Positions 9,213 through 16,377 of a stretch of 58,529 nt of DNA are shown piece by piece (positions within the stretch are counted from its first letter, which is position 1; every line of letters begins with the position of its first letter). The DNA is from Acidiferrobacterales bacterium (GTDB taxonomy: Bacteria > Pseudomonadota > Gammaproteobacteria > Acidiferrobacterales > SZUA-150). The position numbers were made by a program, and so were the translations under genes. The stretch lies in assembly GCA_947258385.1 (NCBI GenBank), contig CAMYII010000065.1, positions 19,279 through 77,807 of the forward strand. Direction: 5' to 3'. The notes below the pieces were generated by a model. That model was not told the origin of the DNA. It was given only the letters and a program-made list of their open reading frames with translations, and did not search any database.

Positions 9213-10018
9213 GCAAACGGGCAAATCCGACGGTAATCGGCGCGTTCGTCGCCGGGGCAGTGGCCCTGGGGGTGAGCGCGGTCCTGGTGTTCGGGGGCGG
9301 CGAGCTCTTCAGGGCGAAACAGGAATATGTGCTGTACTTCGAGGGCTCCATCAAGGGCCTGCAGGTCGGGGCCCCGGTCCGATTCAGGGGCGTCAAAGTG
9401 GGCACGGTCACCGATGTCCGGGTGGTTGTCGACACCGAGTCCTTTGAGGTTGCCATTCCCGTCATCGTCGAAATTGATCCGAGAAGCGTCACCCGGCTCG
9501 GTGAGGACCGTGCACCGAGAAGGCTGAGAATCGATCAGGCCATTGAGCGCGGTCTGCGCGCGCAACTGCAATTGCAGAGTCTGCTCACCGGGCAGTTGTT
9601 CATCCAGCTCGATTTTTATTCCGACAAACCGGCCAGGTTTGTCGCGAGCAATGGAGACATTCCGGAGCTCCCGACCATCCCCACCCCGATCCAGGAAATC
9701 GAGCGGAAGTTCTCGGATTTTCCCATCGAAGAGATGCTGACGAAGTTCCAGAGCACCGCCGAGGGCATCGACCGGCTGGTCAACGCGCCCGAAACGATGC
9801 AGGCCATCCGATCCCTGAACGCCACCCTGAAGCAGGCCACCGCCACGCTCGCCACCGCGGAGTCTGCGATCGCCGATGAATCCCAATTGCGGTATGAGCT
9901 GTCCAGAACGATGGCTGAGTTGTCGGCGGCGGCCCGTTCTGTGCGGTTGCTGGCCGATGAGCTCGAACGGCGGCCCGACGCCTTGCTGCGCGGCAAAGCC
10001 CGCACCGGAGGTCAATAA
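9209..10018 (+). CDS. MlaD-like MCE-domain substrate-binding protein
   Basis: A 269-residue protein with one N-terminal transmembrane anchor (about residues 11-32) and an MCE domain from about 40 to 120 (GSIKGLQVGAPVRFRGVKVG is the hallmark loop). The C-terminal half is helical and periplasmic, possibly forming a needle or coiled-coil barrel as in larger MCE proteins; it is longer than E. coli MlaD (183 residues) and closer to the PqiB/YebT style or to the versions paired with PqiC-type lipoproteins. The start overlaps the ATPase stop by 4 bases and the stop overlaps the next ATG (TAATG), so the operon is coupled throughout. Confidence 0.92.
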   Translation: MSKRANPTVIGAFVAGAVALGVSAVLVFGGGELFRAKQEYVLYFEGSIKGLQVGAPVRFRGVKVGTVTDVRVVVDTESFEVAIPVIVEIDPRSVTRLGEDRAPRRLRIDQAIERGLRAQLQLQSLLTGQLFIQLDFYSDKPARFVASNGDIPELPTIPTPIQEIERKFSDFPIEEMLTKFQSTAEGIDRLVNAPETMQAIRSLNATLKQATATLATAESAIADESQLRYELSRTMAELSAAARSVRLLADELERRPDALLRGKARTGGQ

Positions 10019-10632
10019 TGCGCGCGCTCTCATTTACCCGACCGATCATCACGATGTCCGCCCTGTTGCTGCTGGGCGGGTGTCTCGGCCTGGGGGGCGG
10101 CACGCCGCCGACCCGGATGTACATGCTGCAGGCCCTGCCCGGCCCGGAGGCCGGTTCGCCGACCGCCGCGTCCGACCCCGCGGTCGTGGTGGGTCCGATC
10201 AAGCTGGCCAACTACCTGCAACGGTCGAACATCGTGACCTATAGCCGCCAGAATGAATTGCAGATCGCGGATTTCGACAAGTGGGCCGAGCCGCTGGAAG
10301 AAGGTTTCGCCCGCGTGCTGGGGGAAAGCCTGTCGCAATTGATCCCGACCAATCGCATCATGCTGTTTCCCTGGCGAAGGGCGCTGAGGATTGACTACCA
10401 GGTCAGCGTGGGCGTGGTGCAGTTCGGGACCACCGCCGAGGACGAAGCGGTGCTGACCGCGCGCTGGCACCTGCTGGGAAAAGACGGCAAGACCGTGCTG
10501 GCGAGCCGCCGGTCGCATTTCACGGCACCGGTCACCGGGGACGATTACGACGCCCGGGTCAGCGCCATGAGCCAGACGCTCGCGGACCTCAGCCGCGAGA
10601 TCGCGGCGGAGGTGAAGGCACGAGCACGATAA
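10018..10632 (+). CDS. PqiC-like ABC transport auxiliary lipoprotein
   Basis: A 204-residue outer-membrane lipoprotein candidate: short basic N-terminus, hydrophobic core and lipobox LLGGC with Cys22. The body matches the ABC_trans_aux/DUF330 family by general pattern (GPIKLANYLQRSNIVTY near the start, then W...L...F...L). In PqiABC, PqiC sits at the outer membrane and completes the MCE tunnel. Here it closes a permease-ATPase-MCE operon, suggesting the same job for an Mla-like system. No clear intrinsic terminator follows; the next gene is convergent. Confidence 0.85.
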   Translation: MRALSFTRPIITMSALLLLGGCLGLGGGTPPTRMYMLQALPGPEAGSPTAASDPAVVVGPIKLANYLQRSNIVTYSRQNELQIADFDKWAEPLEEGFARVLGESLSQLIPTNRIMLFPWRRALRIDYQVSVGVVQFGTTAEDEAVLTARWHLLGKDGKTVLASRRSHFTAPVTGDDYDARVSAMSQTLADLSREIAAEVKARAR

Positions 10633-10664
10633 ACACCGAATCGCCAGGACGGCTAACCGGCTGT

Positions 10665-11153
10665 TTATGAGCTTGTCGACCGGTCATGCATCGCGTTCCC
10701 TGTTTGCCGGCGCGCGAGGCGGGCGCCGATCAGACTCGCGACCAGGATCGCGATATAGAACTGTCCCGCTATCGCCTCGAGGTACCTTAACGATCGCACC
10801 ACCGACCTGACCGGGGTGATATCGCCATATCCAAGTGTCGTCAAGGTGACGAAGCTGTAATAGACAAACGCCCAGGTTCTCATATCGACAGTGGAAGCAT
10901 GCAGGCCGGTGAATGAATCGGGATGGAGCAGATCGAGAAAGCTATACATCAGCGCCCAGATCAGGCCGAGCAACAGGTAGATACACATCGCGCCGACGAG
11001 CTTGTTGATTGTCACGACTTTACCAAACAGGACGTGCCGCATGGCAAGCCCGGCGCTCAGCACATAGAACAAGAAGACCACGATGAGCACAGCGTGCTTT
11101 AGCGCGGAGAGCCGGAGGAAAATATTGGCTGCTGCCTGCACGACGGTGACCAA
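10665..11153 (-). CDS. Potassium-channel pore fragment (C-terminal part of an interrupted gene)
   Basis: 162 residues from a TTG at 11153, with three or four hydrophobic segments and the K+ selectivity filter TLTTLGYGDITPV in a pore loop, followed by a last membrane helix. By itself it lacks the usual first membrane segments of its family. Those are found on the same strand at 11332-11571, separated by a 209-base inverted-repeat element. In the frame upstream of the TTG the codons for V-R-L-E repeat those at the end of the upstream fragment (V-G-L-E), so this is the 3' part of one gene of about 227 codons. It could still be translated alone from the TTG. Confidence 0.75.
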   Translation of the reverse strand: MVTVVQAAANIFLRLSALKHAVLIVVFLFYVLSAGLAMRHVLFGKVVTINKLVGAMCIYLLLGLIWALMYSFLDLLHPDSFTGLHASTVDMRTWAFVYYSFVTLTTLGYGDITPVRSVVRSLRYLEAIAGQFYIAILVASLIGARLARRQTGNAMHDRSTSS

Positions 11154-11390
11154 TTCCAGCCTGACACGAATGGCACTTACTTAAGCCAAAATGCAGGGTG
11201 TGCTAGCGTTTTTTGCGCGCCCGAAGGAAGTGCCCTTGGGGTATAACCCTCCAAGCGTTGCGTAGCAACACAACAGATTTTTGATGAGTGCCTAGCGGCA
11301 CATCTGGTGGGTTACGGCACAAACCGCGTGCCTAACCCACCCTACATCGATTAAGAAACCGCTTAATTAAGTGCCTTTCCAGCCCGACAC
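11154..11390 (-). mobile_element. 209-bp MITE-like insertion in the potassium-channel gene, with 14-bp target duplication
   Basis: The inserted segment (11168-11376) carries terminal inverted repeats: GGCACTTACTTAAGCC at 11172-11187 and GCTTAATTAAGTGCC at 11361-11375. It is flanked by direct repeats TTCCAGCCTGACAC (11154-11167) and TTCCAGCCCGACAC (11377-11390), one mismatch in 14. Both repeats fall in the same codon phase of the channel gene (codons for V-x-L-E), so removing the element plus one repeat (223 bases) joins the two fragments into one open frame. An internal palindrome (GGTGGGTTA at 11306 and TAACCCACC at 11333-11341) is present. There is no room for a transposase. Confidence 0.82.
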
Positions 11391-11571
11391 CCACTTTAGA
11401 CCATCTCTTCTCGTCGATCAGGCTCCAGACATTGATCATAATCGTGACCGCGAAACTCGCCGGGATGAGCACTTTCGCCGTGATGTCCATATGGTCTGCT
11501 ATCAGAGATGAGACAGCCAATAAAACCAGCAGACCGACCAGAAGATATAAGAAGTTGCTTTCTTTCATCAT
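11332..11571 (-). CDS. N-terminal membrane fragment of the interrupted potassium-channel gene
   Basis: 79 residues from ATG 11571, with hydrophobic segments at about 7-24 and 33-50. Only the first 65 residues (to VGVGLE) belong to the channel; the last 14 (RHLIKRFLNRCRVG) are read from the inserted element and end at its stop. Joined to the 162-residue fragment downstream it would give about 227 residues with six or so hydrophobic segments and a GYGD filter. Annotators may list this as a separate small membrane protein; I consider it the 5' part of a pseudogene. Confidence 0.7.
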   Translation of the reverse strand: MMKESNFLYLLVGLLVLLAVSSLIADHMDITAKVLIPASFAVTIMINVWSLIDEKRWSKVGVGLERHLIKRFLNRCRVG

Positions 11572-12237
11572 CCGATGTCCTCGAACTTAGATTGCGCCGA
11601 TACGTTCTATAGATCTCAGATAAAATACACTTACGGACAGTTTGTGCTCAAGCGTTTCGCCGACCGGATCGCATGTGGGGCGCTTGCCGTGCACCGCAGG
11701 GTCAGTACAAGGTCTCGCGCAGCCCGGGACAGGTTTCTGACCGGGGCACAGGCGTCGTTTGGCGCGTCTCACACCGGCAAACACCGAAATCACGAAAGAA
11801 ATCTTCGGCATTCAAATACTATTCCGAGTTACATAACGAATTCTGACTCGTTACAGTTGTTGGACAAGCTGGCGGGCGGGCTGCTGTGATTTCACTCCAG
11901 AGCTTGCGTTGCGCCGGCACTCACGGCGTGGGCACAAGAAAAACCAGATTTCCAAAGCCGGGTATACAACTGGTAGTTAGTCTCCCGCATTACAGGAGCT
12001 GAGCGACAATGCAAATAGACATGCTCGGTAAGGTGATTGCCTATCCTCCGGCGTCGCTCAACGGGGCTCTTCGAAGCGCTCATGTCGCAACGCGCGCACC
12101 TGGGCGAGAGGCCGCCCAGTATTTACCGTTGAATCAAAAATCCCCTTATACGGGGCGATCCAGCCCGAATACAGCCTGTCCTCCCGGCCGCGGGGCCCGC
12201 TTCGCTATCCCATGTTACAGCTTCCTTGCGGTGCGAT
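11572..12237. other. 666-base intergenic stretch with no supported gene
   Basis: Between the channel fragment and the DUF3187-like gene. Short frames exist on both strands, but their translations are Arg/Cys-rich and without domain character. An AGGAG-like motif precedes an ATG at 12009, but the 92-codon frame looks random and overlaps the start of the next gene. The region should hold the promoters of the two divergent neighbours; none is clear enough to assign. Confidence 0.5.
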
Positions 12238-13239
12238 ATGCGATGCATTGCACTTATCTTCGTGATCTTGGCGCTCGTTCAGAATGAGGCGTTCGCCGAG
12301 TTAAGCGGGCCCGGCGACGAGCCCACGATGCAGCGTGGCCTCGGACCGTTGATGGTCAGGTCCGAGTCGCCGTTTCAGGCATTACGGTATACGCCCGTGG
12401 CGCGCGACCCGTATCACCTCGCGCCAGGCGAGACGCAATTTCGTGCGATGTATTACGTATCAAATATCTGGTTGAACCCTTCCGATAAACAGTATTTTTT
12501 GGATTTTGATATGGCGGATATGCGCCTGGCCATCGTCGCCGGATTAAACCATGGATGGACGCTCGAGTTGGGCGTCAACGAGCTGCGAACCCTTAGCTCG
12601 GGGCTCGATCAACTGATTTTGACATTCCATGATCAGTTCGGGATCAGCCAGGACGACCGTGAAGACTACCCAAAGAACGCTACACGCATCAGCATCCCGG
12701 CCTACGGCATAGAGCTGGACCGTTCAGATCTGAAACGGCTTTCACGATCCGTCGATGTCACCGCCTCCAAGGCAGTCATCGAACCGACATCGCGGCGTCC
12801 CGCCGTGGCTGTGTCCGGGACACTGCGGTATGAAACACTGAATGACGGCCCCGTAGAGGAGGGTTCTGCTGACTTCGGTCTCATGCTGAGTCTGGCACAA
12901 CCAATCGGTAAGCACTACATCTACGCGAACCTCACGTACACGCATTTCGGAAGCAGCGAGCTGATCACGCTACCGTTGGAAGACGAGCAGTTCACCGCGT
13001 TGGCCGCTTACGAATGGCGGACACGCCCCAGGCAAGCCCAGCTACTGCAATATTTATACTGTGACGGCGTGGTGAAAGACCTCGGCGCGCTGAGCAACTC
13101 AAGCCACGAAGTCCATCTTGGTAATAAATGGAAACTCAAGCGATTCATGTGGGAATTTAGCATCACAGAAAATATCATCAATTATGATAATAGTCCTGAT
13201 GTTGGAATAACCCTCGGCATGGTGTATTCGTTTAACTAG
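12238..13239 (+). CDS. Exported DUF3187-like outer-membrane protein
   Basis: 333 residues from ATG 12238 (a TTG 12 bases upstream extends the frame but spoils the signal peptide). The signal peptide MRCIALIFVILALVQNEAFA ends at an AFA-E cleavage site. The mature part is beta-rich with alternating aromatic strands and ends in MVYSFN, a terminal-Phe-type ending seen in outer-membrane barrels. The opening GPLMVRSESPFQALR and the early APGETQFRAMYYVSNIW resemble DUF3187 proteins; I hold this assignment at moderate confidence. The stop codon TAG is part of the terminal repeat of the element at 13236-13412. Confidence 0.72.
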   Translation: MRCIALIFVILALVQNEAFAELSGPGDEPTMQRGLGPLMVRSESPFQALRYTPVARDPYHLAPGETQFRAMYYVSNIWLNPSDKQYFLDFDMADMRLAIVAGLNHGWTLELGVNELRTLSSGLDQLILTFHDQFGISQDDREDYPKNATRISIPAYGIELDRSDLKRLSRSVDVTASKAVIEPTSRRPAVAVSGTLRYETLNDGPVEEGSADFGLMLSLAQPIGKHYIYANLTYTHFGSSELITLPLEDEQFTALAAYEWRTRPRQAQLLQYLYCDGVVKDLGALSNSSHEVHLGNKWKLKRFMWEFSITENIINYDNSPDVGITLGMVYSFN

Positions 13240-13412
13240 TGTGCTGTCCCATAAATGAGCTGCTTATTTCAGACTCGTCATTCCGGCCAAGCCCGCGCAG
13301 CGGGCGCGAGCCGGAATCCGGGAAAGTCTGGATTCCCGCCTTCGCGGGAATGACGACATTTGGAACCTCCGACGCATTTTTATGTAAAGGTATTGACGGG
13401 ACGACACACTAG
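13236..13412. mobile_element. 177-bp inverted-repeat (MITE-like) element
   Basis: Ends CTAGTGTGCTGTCCC (13236-13250) and GGGACGACACACTAG (13398-13412) are inverted repeats matching at 13 of 15 positions. Inside is a CGTCATTCC...GGAATGACG palindrome. There is no coding capacity. Its first bases supply the TAG stop of the preceding gene. Confidence 0.65.
13276..13355. repeat. CGTCATTCCGGCC-type intergenic repeat, copy 2 (nested)
   Basis: Imperfect palindrome starting CGTCATTCCGGCC and ending CGCGGGAATGACG, nested inside the inverted-repeat element 13236-13412. The CCCGCxTTCGCGGGAATGACG half is a very common bacterial intergenic repeat; the copy at 6928-6991 shares the first 13 bases. Confidence 0.6.
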
Positions 13413-13656
13413 CAGGGTACTGAAAAAGTCCTTTCATAGGCTGATTGTACCCTTAGCGTTACCACGGCGTCCGTGCTCGCCGCGTCCCAGCGGCGCGCGC
13501 CGCAAGATGCCTTGGTGTCCGCAGCTTAGCCTGCCGACGACAGTATGGATCTCGATTATAGGGCGTTGCACCGGATCGGCAGCGTGGGTGACTGGCGCGT
13601 GGAGCACTGATAAAGTACAGCGGCACAATTCAAGTAAACAAGGATGGGGGCAGGCG
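13413..13656. other. Intergenic leader of the DUF1207-like gene
   Basis: Starts with AGGGTACTGAAAAAGTCCTTT, which resembles the ends of some insertion sequences, but no transposase remnant is readable. The rest carries the upstream region of the next gene, ending in AAGGATGGGGG as its ribosome-binding site. Confidence 0.35.
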
Positions 13657-14535
13657 GTGAAAATAGACATCAACAAACTCAGCAGAGCCATGATTCGGGC
13701 AGGGGCGGTTGCACTGATAGCCCTCTCGATATTCTGGCTAACGATGGAGCGTGTACAGGCCGGCGACGGCTTTTCGCAGGAGGCCTTGTTTCCGGTCGGT
13801 GATGTGTTCGGACCGCTCGTCGCGGACCCGAAAGAGCCCCGCTTTTTCGTCAGCGCGGTCAAAATAAAACCGGATAACCCGGCCGATCCGGACTTTACCG
13901 CGGCCTTGGTGGGATTGGGCACCAACTTTGGCTTGTATCGCTGGTCCGGTGACAACGGGGACAACGGCTGGCAGCTCAGTTTCTTCGGTGCCGCGTTTTC
14001 CCAATTCAATCTGGATGCGCCGTCTGACGACCTGATCAATACCGACTACCAGGTGGGCGTACCCGTGACCTACAAGGGCGAAAGGTTTTCCGCGCGCGCC
14101 CGGATCTATCACCAGAGCTCCCATTTGGGCGACGAACTCCTGCTGAGCGGGGCGGCGCCCGATCGGCTCAATCTCAGCATCGAGGTCATCGATCTGCTGC
14201 TGGCCTGGAACTGGGACGGCCTGCGCGGATATGCCGGCGGCGGGTACGCCATCGGCGTCGACCCCAATGATCTGGAGCGCGGCGTTTACCATGCCGGCAT
14301 CGACTATCGCAGCCTCAACGGCGGGGTGATCGGGGGGGTGGATGTCCAGTGGTTCGAGGAGGTCGACTGGAATTCCGGCACCAGCGTGATGATCGGTTAT
14401 GCCTTCGGCCGCAAGCATCCGGTGCGGCGCGGGGTCAGCCTGCGCCTGGTGGGCTACGACGGCGTGGCGCCGTTCGGCCAGTTCTTCACGGAAGACATCG
14501 AGTATTATGGTGCAGGGCTGTATTTTGAGTTCTAG
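13657..14535 (+). CDS. Exported DUF1207-like outer-membrane protein
   Basis: 292 residues from GTG 13657, which has a strong AAGGATGGGGG upstream; the open frame extends back to 13360 but that part lies in repeat sequence. A signal peptide runs to about residue 34 (ERVQAGDG). The sequence FPVGDVFGPLVADPKEPRF is the characteristic opening of DUF1207 proteins. The protein is beta-rich and ends YYGAGLYFEF, an outer-membrane barrel type terminus. Function unknown in the family; an envelope role is likely. Confidence 0.82.
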   Translation: MKIDINKLSRAMIRAGAVALIALSIFWLTMERVQAGDGFSQEALFPVGDVFGPLVADPKEPRFFVSAVKIKPDNPADPDFTAALVGLGTNFGLYRWSGDNGDNGWQLSFFGAAFSQFNLDAPSDDLINTDYQVGVPVTYKGERFSARARIYHQSSHLGDELLLSGAAPDRLNLSIEVIDLLLAWNWDGLRGYAGGGYAIGVDPNDLERGVYHAGIDYRSLNGGVIGGVDVQWFEEVDWNSGTSVMIGYAFGRKHPVRRGVSLRLVGYDGVAPFGQFFTEDIEYYGAGLYFEF

Positions 14536-14630
14536 TCCCTTGATTCGCGGTCCTTCCATGCCCGACTGCGTCGAACCGTCTGCGCGATAGGAAGCGGAAT
14601 CCGCGGACTTCCCGTGTGGACCTGGAGCAG

Positions 14631-15902
14631 CTAATCTATTTTGACCAGGTGATCGACCGGGTTGATCCCATAGCTTCCGGTCGGAATCACCTTTGTTATT
14701 TCCAAAGGATTACCCGTGCTGTCGGGAGACTCACACATCAGATCAACAATTTTTTCGCAAATGTACGGCTGCTTGTCCGGATTCAGCACCAGGGCCACAC
14801 TCGGTTTGAGGCGGCGCTCCCGGTTGACACTGACGACAACACCCACCGCCCCGGTGCTCAACTCAACGACGCTGCCGATCGGATAGATACCCATACACTG
14901 GATAAATTGCTCCACCAAACCGGGGTGAAAATCCCGGGTCCGCCATTCGTACATCCTGCTGAGGGCCTCATAGGCGGAAAGGCCCTTGTGGTACACGCGA
15001 TCGCTGGTGATGGCGTCATAGCAGTCGACAATACCGCCAATGAGCCCGAATGACCCGATCGCGTCGCCCGACAGGCCGGCGGAATAGCCGCCTCCGTCGT
15101 AGCGTTCATGATGTCGGGCGGCGACCTGAATAGACACGGGAAGAATGCCAGCCGAGTTCTCCAGAATTTTCACACCTTCCGGAACGTGGCTTTTCATGAT
15201 TTCGAATTCCTGCTCGGTGAGGTGGGTGGGTTTGTTCAGGATCTCACTCGGAACCTTCATTTTGCCCACATCGTGCAACAAGGCGCCCACCCCAAGCAGA
15301 TTGAGCTCCTCCCGAGACAACTCCAGATGGCGCCCGAAGGCCAGCGCCAGGATACAGACGCGCAGGCTGTGAAGCGCGGTGTATTCATCGATATCCTTGA
15401 GCTGCGACAACACCACCATGGCGTCGGGATTGCGGATCACGCTCTCGACCATTTCCGCGACCACCTGCTTGGCCGCCGTCGTGCTGATATTCTTGCCGAG
15501 GCGTACGTCCTCCAGAGTGCTGTAGAGGACATCCTTCGCCTGTTTTTCAATGCCCCGGGCCTGCTCCAGCTCTTCCCTTGCTGTTGTTTTGTCCGGATGC
15601 CAGCGCTTGTTCACAAGGGGCTCTTTCAATATGCACACCGTGTGCGTGGGGCACTCACCCTGATCGTACAGCGCGTCCTGGTGTGCGGCTGCGGATAAGC
15701 TGCGGCAAGAATTGGACTTTTTGCTGCCGCCACCCTCTGTATCGATGTAGACGAACTGGCAGAGTTGTTTGAGCATGTCCAGCAGCGTCTGCGAATCGAT
15801 CTCGAAGCCCTGATAGAGAAATCGCGTGCTGCGCCAGGGCCGATCGAGGTCGGCCACGTACATGCCTAAACGGAGGTCGTGGACACTGATTTTTCTGCGC
15901 AT
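14631..15902 (-). CDS. HD-GYP domain protein (cyclic-di-GMP phosphodiesterase type) with DUF3391
   Basis: 423 residues. The N-terminal DUF3391 module (MRRKISVHDLRLGMYVADLD onward, to about 130) is followed by an HD-GYP domain at about 165-340: HSLRVC, LLHDVGKMKVP (metal-binding HD), KSHVPEG, and ARHHERYDGGGYSAGL. The GYP motif itself reads GYS here, a deviation from the family; the metal-binding residues are kept, so hydrolysis of c-di-GMP to pGpG or GMP is still plausible. The C-terminal region is a small beta-rich domain common to this architecture. It is divergent from soeA. Confidence 0.92.
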   Translation of the reverse strand: MRRKISVHDLRLGMYVADLDRPWRSTRFLYQGFEIDSQTLLDMLKQLCQFVYIDTEGGGSKKSNSCRSLSAAAHQDALYDQGECPTHTVCILKEPLVNKRWHPDKTTAREELEQARGIEKQAKDVLYSTLEDVRLGKNISTTAAKQVVAEMVESVIRNPDAMVVLSQLKDIDEYTALHSLRVCILALAFGRHLELSREELNLLGVGALLHDVGKMKVPSEILNKPTHLTEQEFEIMKSHVPEGVKILENSAGILPVSIQVAARHHERYDGGGYSAGLSGDAIGSFGLIGGIVDCYDAITSDRVYHKGLSAYEALSRMYEWRTRDFHPGLVEQFIQCMGIYPIGSVVELSTGAVGVVVSVNRERRLKPSVALVLNPDKQPYICEKIVDLMCESPDSTGNPLEITKVIPTGSYGINPVDHLVKID

Positions 15903-16320
15903 ATGTGATGAGCAGCAAGATCCGTACCGTCGGCAAGCCCCTCCGTGGAACGGTCCAGCGCGGTGCTGAACGGGATCCTGTACGTTTAAACGTCATGGGC
16001 ATGCCGGCCAGCGGCAGCCGGCGAGGGGTGGCGATCCGGCCGTTATGGCCATACGCCGCGCGTACCCAGGCAAAAACATTACAAAAAGGGTAGAATTCAC
16101 CGTGCGCCCGGCGACGTTGGACGGATCGCCCTTTAATGGAGACAGGCCCGCGGGGTCGCGGGCAACGCCTACAGAATATCGATAGTTGCACTATAATACG
16201 TGGTTTTTTTGGGTTCACGCAGGGACAGGTGCGCCCATAAAGCGCATGACTCGCGCGCACTTAGCAAACGTTTAGCAATAGTACATTAGTATAATCTAAT
16301 ATATCATTGAATTTTATTAA
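15903..16320. other. Divergent intergenic region between HD-GYP gene and soeA
   Basis: 418 bases without a convincing gene. The right half becomes strongly AT-rich (16260-16320), consistent with a regulatory region upstream of the soe promoter. No FNR-type or other operator could be assigned by eye. Confidence 0.5.
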
Positions 16321-16348
16321 TTGCCGTCTGACGGCCGGTCTTTATACT
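16321..16348 (+). promoter_or_regulatory. Candidate sigma-70 promoter of soeABC
   Basis: TTGCCG (16321-16326), 16-base spacer, TATACT (16343-16348). Start of transcription would be near 16355, leaving a leader of about 23 bases with AGGGG before the ATG at 16378. Confidence 0.5.
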
Positions 16349-16377
16349 GGGCGCCGTTTGATTCAGGGGTGCATGCA

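Noticed and set aside
12009-12287. 92-codon plus-strand frame with an AGGAG-like site
   Set aside because: Composition looks random and it runs into the signal peptide of the next gene.
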